A stretch of DNA of 64,000 nt, from the NCBI GenBank assembly GCA_030272585.1, contig BSYQ01000005.1, positions 62,001-126,000 on the forward strand, read 5' to 3'. The position numbers were made by a program, and so were the translations under genes. The notes under the pieces were generated by a model. That model did not search any database. It worked only from the letters and a program-made list of their open reading frames with translations, and had not been told where the DNA came from. Shown here in pieces: positions 11,264 through 21,180 of the stretch; position 1 is the stretch's first letter; every line of letters starts with the position of its first letter. Source of the stretch: Bryopsis sp. KO-2023 (Eukaryota; Chlorophyta; Ulvophyceae; Bryopsidales; Bryopsidaceae).

Positions 11264-12352
11264 ATGGCCGCCAAGCCCGAAAATGATGGAGTGAAGAAGT
11301 TCCTGGAATCGTTGCCCGAGGCCGTCAAGGAAAACGTAGAAGCACTTCGGGGGGTTCAGGCCGAGTGTGATGTCGTCCGCGGGCAATACTTGAAGGAAAA
11401 GAAGGAGCTCGAGGAGAAGTATCACAAAGTTTACGAGCCACTCTTTGATCGACGAGCGAAGCTCGTTATCGGCGCTGACAGCATCCCTGAAACTAACGGA
11501 ACGGCCCCTGGCGAGGAACCCGGGGCCGTTCCGGGATTTTGGCTGCGAGTGCTGAAGAATCCCGACATGGTCAGCGAACACGTGACTCGAAGAGACGAGC
11601 CGATCTTGAAATACTTGCTGGACTTGAGAACGGAAAACTTGGAGGACAACGTTCCTGGATTCAGGCTGGTGTTCAAGGTAATAATACATAGCGAACCAAA
11701 CCACTGGATTGTTTGCCTTTTTGCCCGAGTTTCGATGGTTGCGGAACGGATCTGGTATATTTTGTGGAGCAGTACATGCGTCCCTGTTCGCCCCAATAAG
11801 CTTGGGGAATGCTTGCGAGCGTCCGAGTCTTAACGGTCGCAAGAACAGATCCTGGACTTGTGCGAGTCCTGCTGATGAAAATAATCTCTTCTGTTATTTT
11901 TGGTGTAGTTCGCACCCAATCCTTACTTTAAACCTCTGACCTTGGAGAAGAAATACTTCATGGGAAGCGACGACGAGAGCGTGCTGGAAAAAACGGAGGG
12001 AACCGAGATCGAGTGGTCCCCGGATAAAAATCCCACTTTCAAGCTCGTCAAGAAAAAACCATCCAAAGGCAACGCCGAGCCCAAGACGAAAATGGTACAA
12101 ACGCACTCGTTCTTCGACTTTTTCAGTCCGCCGGAGTATCCCAAGGAGGGCGAGCAAGCGGAGGATATCGCCGACATCGCGGAGCTTCTGGCGGAAGACG
12201 ACTTTGAAATGGGGTGTTACATCAAGGAAGTGCTCGTCCCTAACGCGGTCTCGTGGTTCACCGGAGAGTTGGCCGACGAGAGGGATACCGACGACGACGA
12301 TCTTGACGACGATGACGACAGTAGCGAGTACTCCGACAGCGACAGCGACTGA
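11264..12352 (+). CDS. NAP1: nucleosome assembly protein (NAP1 family)
   Basis: Histone chaperone that binds H2A-H2B and shuttles between cytosol and nucleus. Two exons: 11264-11677 and 11909-12352, phase 0, 285 residues. The N-terminal part contains a long dimerisation helix (PEAVKENVEALRGVQ to KKELEEKYHKVYEPLF). The fold core shows IPGFW-like VPGFWLRVLKNP, the FAPNPYF motif at the second exon start, and the beta-hairpin region with VKKKPSKGNAEPKTK. QTHSFFDFFSPPEYP follows. The C-terminus is strongly acidic (DDDDLDDDDDSSEYSDSDSD), as expected for histone binding. At 285 residues it is shorter than typical NAP1 (about 370), mainly at the N-terminus, so a NAP1-related or SET-like member is possible. 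It is head-to-head with eL18. Confidence 0.95.
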
Positions 12353-13258
12353 GCGAGCGAATGCCAAAGAAAAAGTGCTCACATGCAACTTCGTCATAGA
12401 CAGGGGAATGTCCACAGCGGTGGAAGAAGTGGCAAAACAACGCAGGCTGCTGGGGACTGGGTGGGAGGGGGTATCGTGCTATGGTTCCAGGAACTGTAAG
12501 GGAGGGTGGTGGATATGAGTAGAGAAAATGGGGGAAAACAAAAATCTGGAGAGCAAGGCAAACAAAGAGATGAAGCTCCGCACCCTCATACACAGATGTT
12601 AGCAACTTCATGATCTGGAGCTCCCCGTATTATTTTCAATGCAACGTTATGTTTCCGACTCGGTCGGTGAGATGTCGAGGAGGGGAAAAGGAGAACGGTC
12701 CAGTGTAGATTTTGAATGGGTTTTTTTTCTTTTCAACTTTTCTCTTTTTAGTTGGATGGGCAGCTCCCTTGTTTCTGAGGGGTGCTGGCTCTAGCTAGTA
12801 GTGATTTAATGAAGGCATGTCGGAGTTTGGGTTGTTCATGGGGGATTGTTTTTGGAGATGGGGGGCCAGGGAAAAACAAGGGAAATGCCGTTGCAATGAG
12901 GGATGTTAAAATCCTGGTTTTTAAGGTTATCAACGAAGGGAAAAAAAAAAACAAAAGTCTGTTTCGTCCTCTCCATTCTTCCAGTCTGGATCTGCCATTT
13001 GACTCCACTTGGTTGATAGAACTGCCTTGTCTTGTTTCAGCGAAATATATCCTAGCTCTGAAAATAAAAACGATTGTTTTTAGTTGAGACGAAGGTGGTG
13101 AAGTATCACATTGACTTTTTCACGTAATATTCTCTCGATGTCTGACATAGTCGCTTTCTACCAGGCCCCTCAAATTTGTCTAAGTTTGTCGTTACGCTGG
13201 TTCCACTCAATTATTTTGTTTTCTTGGGCCGCGACGCAGTGCTCGGATTCTCGGAGCA
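12353..13258. other. NAP1 3' flank and 5' flank of the CA1P-phosphatase-like gene
   Basis: No gene recognised. T-rich and G-rich tracts, with a candidate TGTAA polyadenylation motif at about 12495-12499, roughly 145 bases after the NAP1 stop. Confidence 0.5.
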
Positions 13259-15603
13259 ATGGAGTCCCCCCCTTTGATCAACACCCCCTGCCTGCCCACT
13301 CCGTTCCTACGCCCACCCAAGACACCAAACAGCGCGCGTCACTCCAGAGGGCGGTTTGCTGCGTCAGGAGGGGTTTCTGCGAGATCCAGTCCGTCAGGGT
13401 CGCAAAATATCGCTGGTCACTCTAAGAAGGATTGGCAGCTGGATGCCGTGCAGGAACCGAGCGTTCAAGTGAAGGAGGCGGAGGCTCCCACTGGGGACGC
13501 GCCTCAAAGTCCGTTCTATACGGGGGGGATGAGCATCACGACTGCTGGGGCAGCGTCGTCTTTCGCTGTCGATACCCTTGCCGTCGAGAAGCAGATTGTG
13601 ATCGTTCGACACGGTCTCAGTGTGTGGAACCAGGAGGGAATCATACAGGTCTGGTAAGAGACAGGGTAAAAGAATTTCGGGTGCGTTGTTCCCAGCGCAG
13701 TTCTCAAGAATGGCAAGAAACGTCATGTTATGACGTCTTTACATATCAAATCTGTGTCTGGTCCCCGCGATATTTTAGACAACAATCCTTTCAAGATGCA
13801 AACAAAACCATGAGAATAATCTTTTGTTGTTTTGAATCTCACTGTGGATGCACTGCCACCCAAGGGTTGCATTTTGCTCTGGACCTCAATCCTGAATATA
13901 TACATTGTGTTGTATCCTAAATATAAAGCCAGCCAGGTACTGCTCCACAGATCTCTAGCTGAGTCATAATTTTGAGCGGGGGACGTTGCATTTTTTCAAG
14001 TTTAAAGTAGGAAAAAATCGAAACTGGATGTTGTGTATCAGGGATGATATTTTGTTGATTTTAGCTTGACTTTGGCGTTCATTTTTTCTGGTTTTCCTTA
14101 TTTTTCTGATTTTCACAGGGTAATTCGAATGAATCCGAGCTCACTATGTTTGGCGAGACCCAAGCCCTTCGATGTCGAGCAGCTATTCAACGAATTCCAT
14201 TTGATAGGTGTGTACAGGGAGGAAACATTGTTAAATCTAATACGTCCAGACGAAGTTTCCTGTACTTCTCTGACATATTGTGCCAAATGAATGAACCCAA
14301 GAAGATATGTACAATTCTTCCTGTGATTTTTTCCATAGGCGAATTTTCGCTGGGCTCAACACCAGCTGGTAGCTGCACAAGATGAATTTTGTTTCTGTAC
14401 TTGATTTTTTTTTATTTTTTTTATTTTTAGACGTAATTTTTGTTGTACTTGTGTTCTTTGAAACAGCTGCTTTGTGAGCCCTCTTAAGCGTGCATATAGA
14501 ACTGGTGAAATTATCTGGAATGGCAGAGAGGGGCCGATTGTTCCTTTGGACCAGCTGAGCGAGGCCTACTTGGGCCGTCTCCAAGGAATGAAAAACGGTG
14601 CGGTCAGCATCACATGCAGAACTGCCAGATTCTGTTTGGGATTGTCGAAGCCTGTGGGTTTCCAGAAATTCACCCACTGGAGTTTTAAAGCGAGTCAATA
14701 ACAATTGGGGCCATTGTACTTTCAGTTTTTCTTGTTTATGGAGATTGTTAATGTTTATGGGGTGCTGAGTCCACACTGTGTTATTTTTATCGCTTGATCA
14801 GATGTTGCAGGTGCAGAGTATCCAGAGGAGTTCAGGTGAGGTATGCTGCAATATTGTTCAAAGTGGAAAGTGGCGTTTGTTACTCTTTCAACCCCCAATC
14901 AAGCTATGACAGACGGATGGACGAGACATTTGATGTGGAGATGAAATGCCAACTTGAATATGTCTGAACGTTCTTATTGTTTTATAGAGCATGGCGAGAA
15001 AAGCCCCTTTCATTTTGTATCGATGGTCATTATCCTGTTCGGGAGGTTTTCGATGAAGCGAAAGAGGCCTGGAAAAGTGAGCCCTTTGGAGCTATTTGTT
15101 TTTTTCTAGATATTGCGATTTTTTATTCGGATATTGAGGTAGTATTGAGAATCCGTCTTTGTCAAGACTTGTATCCCGGCATTGGTTTTATGCTGGACTT
15201 CCCCCTTTTTTTTCTATGTCCAAGGTTTATTGCTGGTAAAAGTGGGTTTTGTTCCTTTTGATTTTAGTCATCATGAAGGCACCTGGATCGACTCATTTGA
15301 TAGTGACACACAAGTCCATTTTTCGAGCTCTTCTCTGCACAGCTTTGGGTTTATCTCCAGCCAGCTTTCGTGCGATTGATGTCCACAATGGTAGTATCAG
15401 TGAGTTCAGGTGTGCAACATGGAGATACGGTCAGCCCCTTGTCTGGGTTTTTCTTCCCCTTTGCATGCTTTGTGCAGGTGGGGTGTTTCTCGTAAAAGTT
15501 TTCTTTGGTTTTTACTGTGTTCAGGGTAAACAAGAGGGGTGAGCCAATGCTGACTGGTCTGAACTGGACTTCCCACATGCACACCGACAATGTTTTCTAC
15601 TAA
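13259..15603 (+). CDS. plastid phosphoglycerate-mutase-fold phosphatase, CA1P-phosphatase type
   Basis: Histidine phosphatase most like plant 2-carboxy-D-arabinitol-1-phosphate phosphatase, which removes tight-binding inhibitors of Rubisco in the chloroplast stroma. Seven exons: 13259-13648, 14119-14207, 14467-14597, 14802-14835, 14988-15076, 15268-15409 and 15525-15603; all phases agree. The long first exon gives a Ser/Pro/Ala-rich leader of about 110 residues, suited to a transit peptide. The phosphohistidine motif is IVIVRHGLSVWNQEG, followed by SPLKRAYRT, LSEAYLGRLQGMKN, IDGHYPVREVFDEAKEAW and the second His in LIVTHKSIFRALLCTALGL. The end, VNKRGEPMLTGLNWTSHM, is characteristic of the plant CA1P-phosphatase clade rather than of glycolytic mutases. 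One exon is only 34 bases. The substrate is inferred from similarity. It lies upstream of the retrotransposon on the same strand. Confidence 0.92.
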
Positions 15604-16077
15604 CTGATTGCAAAATATGTACATATATACACATATCGAAATTTGATAGACAAGGTTTTGTGTGGTTTCCTTGGCTGATCATTTTGTCTCTCGGAATTTC
15701 GATACTGACTCTTTCATTTCTGACACGGACCTGAGAAGAGAACAGAACACAACACCAGGAGTCGAAAGTCCGTAGGAGAAGTCATGGTTTCCGCTCTTCC
15801 TCCAGTTTTTATTTATTTTTTATTATTTTGATGCTTCCTTAGATGAAGCCTTGGTGTTTTGCACACATAGAAGTGTTATTTAGATGTTGTGGGTAGCTGT
15901 GTTGTGGGGGACATTTGCTGTGTTGAGTCTGAGTGATATTGGAGTGAGTTTGATTGGGGGGACGGCAAGCCCAGTTTGAGAAGAAATGAGGTCACCAAAA
16001 CATTTGTAAAAAGTAAATGGATGTCTGACATGAGGGCTTGATGCTAATCCTGCCTTTGTTCCAGAAGCTTGCATTGG
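15604..16077. other. 3' flank of the CA1P-phosphatase-like gene
   Basis: No gene seen. This is the 3' UTR and intergenic DNA into which the retrotransposon inserted; the target-site copy follows at 16078-16081. Confidence 0.6.
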
Positions 16078-16081
16078 AAGG
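16078..16081. repeat. target-site duplication, 5' copy (AAGG)
   Basis: AAGG lies immediately before the 5' LTR and recurs immediately after the 3' LTR at 21394-21397. A 4-bp duplication is usual for Ty3/gypsy integrases (4-6 bp). Confidence 0.85.
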
Positions 16082-16294
16082 TGTGAGCGCCAAAGCGGTA
16101 GATGACTGAAATGAGGCAGTAGTGGACGAAAGGAAGTGGTGCTGTGTAACGTGGGGTAGTGCGATAGTGAGGGAATCTTGTGGACAGTTTCGATTAGTCG
16201 TGGGAAGGTATAAAGTTCGACAGGGGAAGCTTGTAAACAAGAGACAGCGAACGTTTGTTCGCGTTGAGATAAGTCTGCGCTCGAGTTTGTTACA
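16082..16294 (+). repeat. 5' long terminal repeat
   Basis: 213 bp, starting TGTGAGCGCC and ending GTTACA. It contains TATAAAG at 16209-16215, the likely promoter of the genomic RNA. I found no difference from the 3' copy. Confidence 0.95.
16209..16215 (+). promoter_or_regulatory. TATA box in the 5' LTR
   Basis: TATAAAG about 80 bases before the LTR end. The same motif is at 21308-21314 in the 3' LTR. Transcription should start shortly after it within the LTR. Confidence 0.6.
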
Positions 16295-16306
16295 TGGTTT
16301 CGGAGC
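16295..16306 (+). promoter_or_regulatory. primer binding site, initiator-Met tRNA type
   Basis: Directly after the 5' LTR the sequence is tggtttcggagc. It matches 10 of 12 positions of the common plant initiator-methionine site TGGTATCAGAGC. Minus-strand synthesis would start here. The tRNA assignment is an inference. Confidence 0.65.
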
Positions 16307-16462
16307 TGTTTTCGGTCTATTCAGTCGTTTAAAGTTCGCACGCTGGCTCGCTTAGGCGTTGAACTCGAAGAGCTCGACCTCGAACTATCCTTCAGTGATA
16401 GTTCGTTTGCAACCGCAAAAGGACAGCGAACCAGCGAGGACGCAGATACGCACTCTCACGAC

Positions 16463-18409
16463 TTGGCACAAGGACGTGCTACCTCAGACACGTCGAGTGT
16501 GACAGACCTCGACAAGCAAGCTAAGTGGCGTAACACGCCTTGGTTTGAAACTGACGAACACCTTTTTTTTCCGGACATATCGCGTCCTAGGAAGGACCGC
16601 AGGCACGACATGGCTGACGTTGAAAAGATACAGAGAGTGACGAAATGGACAAGGGAGACGGCAGACTGGCTCGTCCCGTATGCCGAGGTCACAGAGGAAG
16701 AGACCACGGAGAGAGCACGTGTCATTCTTAAACACGTTGCGCCGACCACACATGAAGGACGCGCAATCTACAAAATGATCACTAATGCGCTGAAGGCTAC
16801 AGAGTGGTTTATTCAGGACCCAGACAATCCAGAGCGAAGGATTCGACTGACAGACGAGGAACGCATAGAGACTGCGTGCTGGGATTCTATCAAGGCGAAT
16901 CTAAACAATCTCCTTCCAACGGAGAGTATTCTCAGTCCAGAACAAAGGATCTTGTCGTTGAAGAAAGAAAAAGGGGAGTCTCTGTTAGCGTTTACGAGCA
17001 GGTTCAAGACTGTCTGTGACGAATATCCTCATGTGGCTCCATCGAGAAAGCTGCAGTTGTTACTAAACAAACTGCCAACGGATGTTCGAAATACATTAGC
17101 GGGATATGATATCCTGCAGACAAGTCTCGACCAAGTCATCCAGGTCGTTCGCAGAAGAACAGATTGGTTACTCGCTGGAAATTTGAGTGATAAAGGGGTC
17201 GAGGATGCTATGGAGATCGACGCTCTGGAGTTGAGTAAGGGAAGTGTTTCGGCTTTGGAAGGAACCTCGTCGCATGTGGATACGCTGAGACGCGTGCCTA
17301 TTTCCACGCTCAAACACTATGTTGCTGATTTCGCGAAACGAGATAAACGCTTTCGTTCGTTTTTGACTTATCTCGTGAAAAGCCAAGGTACTGGCGAAGG
17401 AGGGGAAAAGGCACGCCCATTCACTCGTCAGCGTTCCAAAGGAGGTCGAGGTGACAAACAGCCGGGGATATTTCACGTGGATACTGACGACGCCACGAAG
17501 GATGACAAAGTTGACGAGTATTTTGAGGACGATATTTTCGCTGAAGAAGATCCTATGGCAGAGGAAGGTGAAATAGTGAATGTCGCCATCGCTGACGAAA
17601 TGGACAAGGCAGGCATCAATTTCGCAAGCTCGCTGTTATACTGCCCAGTGGTTTTGAATGATCGCGTTACGATGAATGGACTCGTCGACACTGGTGCATC
17701 TATATCGATTATCTCCTCCCGCACTTTGAAGCGAGCTGGGTCTGAGCTGAAAGTTGACATGGCGCGCTCAGCTATACGCTGTTTTAACCAAACAACGCTG
17801 CAGGCGAAAGGAGTTACGGAGATGCACGTGACCCTGGGAAAGAAAACCATGTTGCACGAGTTCATGGTTTGTGATGAGGTTTCGCATGATCTGCTGGTGG
17901 GCAACGACTTATTAAAGCGATTTGAGTGCAGGATTAATCCAGCGAAAGGTTTAATCGAGATGAGCCGACAAACGGCAGTGCAGTGTTTGGCTGTTCGAGG
18001 AGAAAACACATGTACCAAAGGCGTCGAGGCAAAGGAGGTTGTACCCACGACAGTTACGATCCAGGCTACAGAAAGAGGAGTGGTGGAACCAGTGCAGCGA
18101 GGCGAGAATGTTTTTATTCCAGTGGGTCGTTCTTTCGTGATCGCATCGAAGGCCTCGCGAACTTTCATACTGCCGTTTCGTGCAGACCGCAGTATCCCTG
18201 TTTTCGACTCTGGACGCATGCCTATCGGCCTCCTCACATCATCGTCGCTATGGGAAGCGGGAAAACCTCTTAAGGTAACGGTTTTCAATGCTTCGAGCAG
18301 GGCAGTTCACGTTGGCAGTCGCACTGCTGTGGTTGGATTGTCGGTGGGTGATTTTCGATTTCAAATTCAATTAGCTCATCAGGACAGTAAACGCATTCGG
18401 TGCGTTTAA
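16463..18409 (+). CDS. gag-pr: retrotransposon Gag plus aspartic protease
   Basis: The frame is open from 16268 (just inside the LTR) to the stop TAA 18407-18409. The position given, 16463, is a TTG in good coding context; the first in-frame ATG is at 16610 (MADVEKIQRV). Gag residues form the particle: helical segments such as ATEWFIQDPDNPERRIRL and LLAFTSRFKTVCDEYP resemble the capsid region of Ty3 Gag. There is no CCHC zinc knuckle; a basic stretch (RPFTRQRSKGGRGDK) may bind RNA instead. The protease motif is GLVDTGASISII near 17680-17715, followed by the usual downstream LVGNDLLKRF. Gag and protease share one frame. The stop overlaps the start of the Pol frame, which lies in the +1 frame. 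Confidence 0.88.
   Translation: MAQGRATSDTSSVTDLDKQAKWRNTPWFETDEHLFFPDISRPRKDRRHDMADVEKIQRVTKWTRETADWLVPYAEVTEEETTERARVILKHVAPTTHEGRAIYKMITNALKATEWFIQDPDNPERRIRLTDEERIETACWDSIKANLNNLLPTESILSPEQRILSLKKEKGESLLAFTSRFKTVCDEYPHVAPSRKLQLLLNKLPTDVRNTLAGYDILQTSLDQVIQVVRRRTDWLLAGNLSDKGVEDAMEIDALELSKGSVSALEGTSSHVDTLRRVPISTLKHYVADFAKRDKRFRSFLTYLVKSQGTGEGGEKARPFTRQRSKGGRGDKQPGIFHVDTDDATKDDKVDEYFEDDIFAEEDPMAEEGEIVNVAIADEMDKAGINFASSLLYCPVVLNDRVTMNGLVDTGASISIISSRTLKRAGSELKVDMARSAIRCFNQTTLQAKGVTEMHVTLGKKTMLHEFMVCDEVSHDLLVGNDLLKRFECRINPAKGLIEMSRQTAVQCLAVRGENTCTKGVEAKEVVPTTVTIQATERGVVEPVQRGENVFIPVGRSFVIASKASRTFILPFRADRSIPVFDSGRMPIGLLTSSSLWEAGKPLKVTVFNASSRAVHVGSRTAVVGLSVGDFRFQIQLAHQDSKRIRCV
18375..18409 (+). 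other. Gag/Pol overlap, possible +1 frameshift site
   Basis: The Pol frame is open from 18375, after a TAG at 18372-18374, so it overlaps the end of Gag by about 32 bases in the +1 frame. At the end of Gag the codons are TGC GTT TAA. A tRNA-Val on GTT could slip by +1 to TTT next to the stop, entering Pol as TTT AAT GGA. Reinitiation at the Pol ATG (18444) is the alternative. Confidence 0.45.
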
Positions 18410-18443
18410 TGGAGCAATAAACGAGGGAAATAAAGACTCAGAC

Positions 18444-21167
18444 ATGGATGTGAAGAGTTTGTTATTATCACACATTCAAAAAAAATATGCTGAGCTCTTT
18501 TCACAGCCCATCGGGAAATTTAATAAGGAGACAGTTGAGGACATGCCTTTTATTTCCTCGGATTCTTTTTCTAACTTTCGCCAAAGAGATTTGACTGGGC
18601 GTTTTTTTGAAGTAGTGAAGCGTGAAGTGGCAGAATGGGTTAGCTTGGGGCTGGTAAAGAAGGTGTCTTTTACACCTAAGGTGATGACTCCTTTAGTCGT
18701 CGTTCCTAAACCCCGCAGTCCAAAACTGCGGGTTTGTTTTGATTTCCGAATGCTTAATGCTAGCATTAAGCAAGTTTATTCGCCTCCGCTGGATAGAGGG
18801 GCTATTTTGAAACGAATGCAAAAAAAGAAAGTCTTTTCGCAATTAGACATTGCCTCTGCTTTTATGTGCATTCCTATTTCTGATGGAATAGCCACATATT
18901 TTGGTTTTGAGTTTGGAGGTCAGAACTATGTGATGACAAGGCTAAAAGAAGGCTATCACAATAGCATGCATTACTATATGCGTGCTATGCATTTTACTTT
19001 GGCAAAAGTGCGAACAAAGCTACCGCCAGGCGTCGAACTGCATGCCTATGTTGACGACCTGGCGTTAGCCACTGACGATATGGCGACGCATCGCGTCGCG
19101 CTGGATATTTTACTGGATGAACTCCACAAGGATGGCTGGAGTCTCCAACTCGACAAGTGTGAGTTTTTTAGTTCTTCTATCTTTTTTCTTGGCGTGCATG
19201 TGAGTTCCACTGGTTTCAAAATGGATCCTCAAACGCTTAATAAAATCGAGGATCTTCCTATTCCTCAAAACAAATTTGATTTGCGCGGTTTCTTTGGGTT
19301 GATGAATGGGTTAGCGAGTTTTCATCCGTTTTTGCATCGCACAGTTGCGCCACTGAAGTGTTTTCGATCGGCTGATCCAGTGGCTTTTCAAACTGATGAT
19401 TTTCGTTCTTTGTGGCAGTCGTTGGTTTCTTCGTTGACTAATAAACTTTGGGGCTTAGATTTTTTTGACCACGCCTCTAAGGAGCCGATGAAAATTTTTC
19501 TAGACTCTTCCAGTGTTGGGCATGGGGCTGTTTTACTGCAGGGCGAACGAATCATTCAGTTTTGGAGTTCGATAAACTCCCGTTCGTGGTCCTCTAGCAA
19601 TCATGCGGAATTAGATGGTTTTTGCAAAGCAGTGGCTGCTTTTCAGCCTTTTTTAGTCGACCGTCCTTTTTCGGTTTTCACCGATAATAAAGCTGTTCTT
19701 GGGATTTTTAATCCTGAGAATCATTCGCCGTTTGTATTACGGCGACTGGATGATATACAATCTCTGTGTATCTGTCCTTTTTCTGTGGAGCACATTGCTG
19801 GTGCGCACAATATCCTGGCCGATGTGCTGTCGCGCTATGAGTATTTCGCAGGAAAGCGTTCTGCCGCTTCTCATGATGCGGCTGCAGTGGATTTGACCTC
19901 GCCTTCTCCTATTCCTACGCCATGGCTGGCTTCGCTGTTGACTGATGTGTATACCGGTCCTGTGTGGCGTTTGCTGACCACTAATGAGGTGGATGGATGG
20001 CTGTTGGATACTCGAGTGGAAGAGGTTCGCCCGCAATTTCGTATTCAGGAGGGTCGTTTGCTCAAATTGTCCAAAGTCGGCACCTGGCGTTTGATGATTC
20101 CTAAGCAATACGCCCCTGCTCTGTTAAAGAAAGCACATGATGATCTGGGACATAGTAATCGTGCTTTAACTGAGGAACGACTCGCTGCTCGCTATGTTTG
20201 GGATGGAATGCATCGCGACATCAAGCAGTATGTCGACTCCTGTGAAGAGTGCCAGCGTTGTCTCAAAATCGCTCCCACACCGGAATTGCGACCAATCAAA
20301 GAGATGGAGCCTTGGGGACTGGTGGGCTTAGATTTTATTGGCCCGTTACCCCAAAGTGGTGGCTGTCGGTATATTCTCGTGGCGATCGACTATGCCACGC
20401 GATGGCCAGAAGCTAAAGGAGTGGAGCTGGCGGACAGTAAGACGATTTGTGCATTTCTGGACACTCTTCGATTTCGTTTTGGAACGCCCAGGCGCATTAT
20501 TACAGACAATGCGCCAGCATTTGTGAGTGAACAGGTCCAAGCATATTTAGGTGACCATGGAATAGGGCGGCTGGAAATTTCAGCTTATTCGCCTAAAACA
20601 AATGGGTGTGTCGAGCGAATGAACCAGACGATTATGAATGCACTGAAGAAAAGCTGCTTGGGAAAAGGGCAGGAGTGGGTGCATCATTTGGAACGTGTGC
20701 TTTACGGGATACGCACACAGCAAAACGCTACTACGCAGATGACTCCTTTTGAAGTCATGTATGGGTTCAAGCCGCGAGACTGGATGGATGATGCAGTCAC
20801 CCAAGAGATTTTGGAACAGCAGGAAAGTACTTCGACAGTTCTCAGGCTTTCGCGATTGGAAGACAATCGTATACTGGCGAATCAACAAATGACTAAGGCG
20901 CAGTCGAAAATGCGGTCGTATTATGATGCTACAAAACGCGGGTCGCGGAGAAAGGAGTTTCGATTGGGTATGGCTGTTTTACTTAAAAACGAACGAGGTC
21001 AAAAGAATAGCAAATTTGCAGGTCGCTGGAAAGGCCCATTTAAAATAGTCAGTGATTATGGGTCTGGGATTTTTTTATTGGCAACACCTAAAGGTGCACT
21101 GCTGAAAGGCTTAGTGCACCATGATCGATTGATTCGATATGAGCAAAGGGACGAAAAAGGAGTTTAG
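18444..21167 (+). CDS. pol: retrotransposon Pol: reverse transcriptase, RNase H, integrase
   Basis: 907 residues from ATG 18444. Reverse transcriptase: LRVCFDFRMLNASIK, QLDIASAFMCIPI and the active site HAYVDDLALATDD (near 19045-19083). RNase H: KIFLDSSSVGHGAVLL, then a Glu in the SSNHAELDGFCKAV stretch and FTDNKAVLGIF. Integrase: zinc site HDDLGH with CEECQRC, catalytic Asp in LVGLDFIGPLPQ, Asp in RIITDNAPAF and Glu in TNGCVERMNQTI; then a GPY/F-like module WKGPFKIVSDYGSG. The protease is in the upstream frame, not here. The domain order is that of Ty3/gypsy. No chromodomain is visible at the C-terminus, which ends HHDRLIRYEQRDEKGV. No stops or frameshifts interrupt it. Confidence 0.95.
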   Translation: MDVKSLLLSHIQKKYAELFSQPIGKFNKETVEDMPFISSDSFSNFRQRDLTGRFFEVVKREVAEWVSLGLVKKVSFTPKVMTPLVVVPKPRSPKLRVCFDFRMLNASIKQVYSPPLDRGAILKRMQKKKVFSQLDIASAFMCIPISDGIATYFGFEFGGQNYVMTRLKEGYHNSMHYYMRAMHFTLAKVRTKLPPGVELHAYVDDLALATDDMATHRVALDILLDELHKDGWSLQLDKCEFFSSSIFFLGVHVSSTGFKMDPQTLNKIEDLPIPQNKFDLRGFFGLMNGLASFHPFLHRTVAPLKCFRSADPVAFQTDDFRSLWQSLVSSLTNKLWGLDFFDHASKEPMKIFLDSSSVGHGAVLLQGERIIQFWSSINSRSWSSSNHAELDGFCKAVAAFQPFLVDRPFSVFTDNKAVLGIFNPENHSPFVLRRLDDIQSLCICPFSVEHIAGAHNILADVLSRYEYFAGKRSAASHDAAAVDLTSPSPIPTPWLASLLTDVYTGPVWRLLTTNEVDGWLLDTRVEEVRPQFRIQEGRLLKLSKVGTWRLMIPKQYAPALLKKAHDDLGHSNRALTEERLAARYVWDGMHRDIKQYVDSCEECQRCLKIAPTPELRPIKEMEPWGLVGLDFIGPLPQSGGCRYILVAIDYATRWPEAKGVELADSKTICAFLDTLRFRFGTPRRIITDNAPAFVSEQVQAYLGDHGIGRLEISAYSPKTNGCVERMNQTIMNALKKSCLGKGQEWVHHLERVLYGIRTQQNATTQMTPFEVMYGFKPRDWMDDAVTQEILEQQESTSTVLRLSRLEDNRILANQQMTKAQSKMRSYYDATKRGSRRKEFRLGMAVLLKNERGQKNSKFAGRWKGPFKIVSDYGSGIFLLATPKGALLKGLVHHDRLIRYEQRDEKGV
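18661..18772 (+). other. cluster of three inverted repeats inside the RT coding region
   Basis: Three hairpin-capable repeats lie within 112 bases: aggtgt/acacct (18661-18666 and 18672-18677), cccgcagt/actgcggg (18712-18719 and 18725-18732), and a perfect 22-bp palindrome with half-site tgcttaatgct (18751-18772). They overlap the codons of the RT motif FRMLNASIK. They may fold in the genomic RNA; chance is not excluded. Confidence 0.7.
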
Positions 21168-21180
21168 CACAAAAGAAGCG

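Noticed and set aside
11069..11842. 257-codon minus-strand frame across NAP1 exon 1
   Set aside because: NAP1 on the plus strand is certain. The antisense frame has no recognisable sequence.
17473..18288. 271-codon minus-strand frame
   Set aside because: Antisense of the retrotransposon Gag-protease frame, which has clear motifs on the plus strand.
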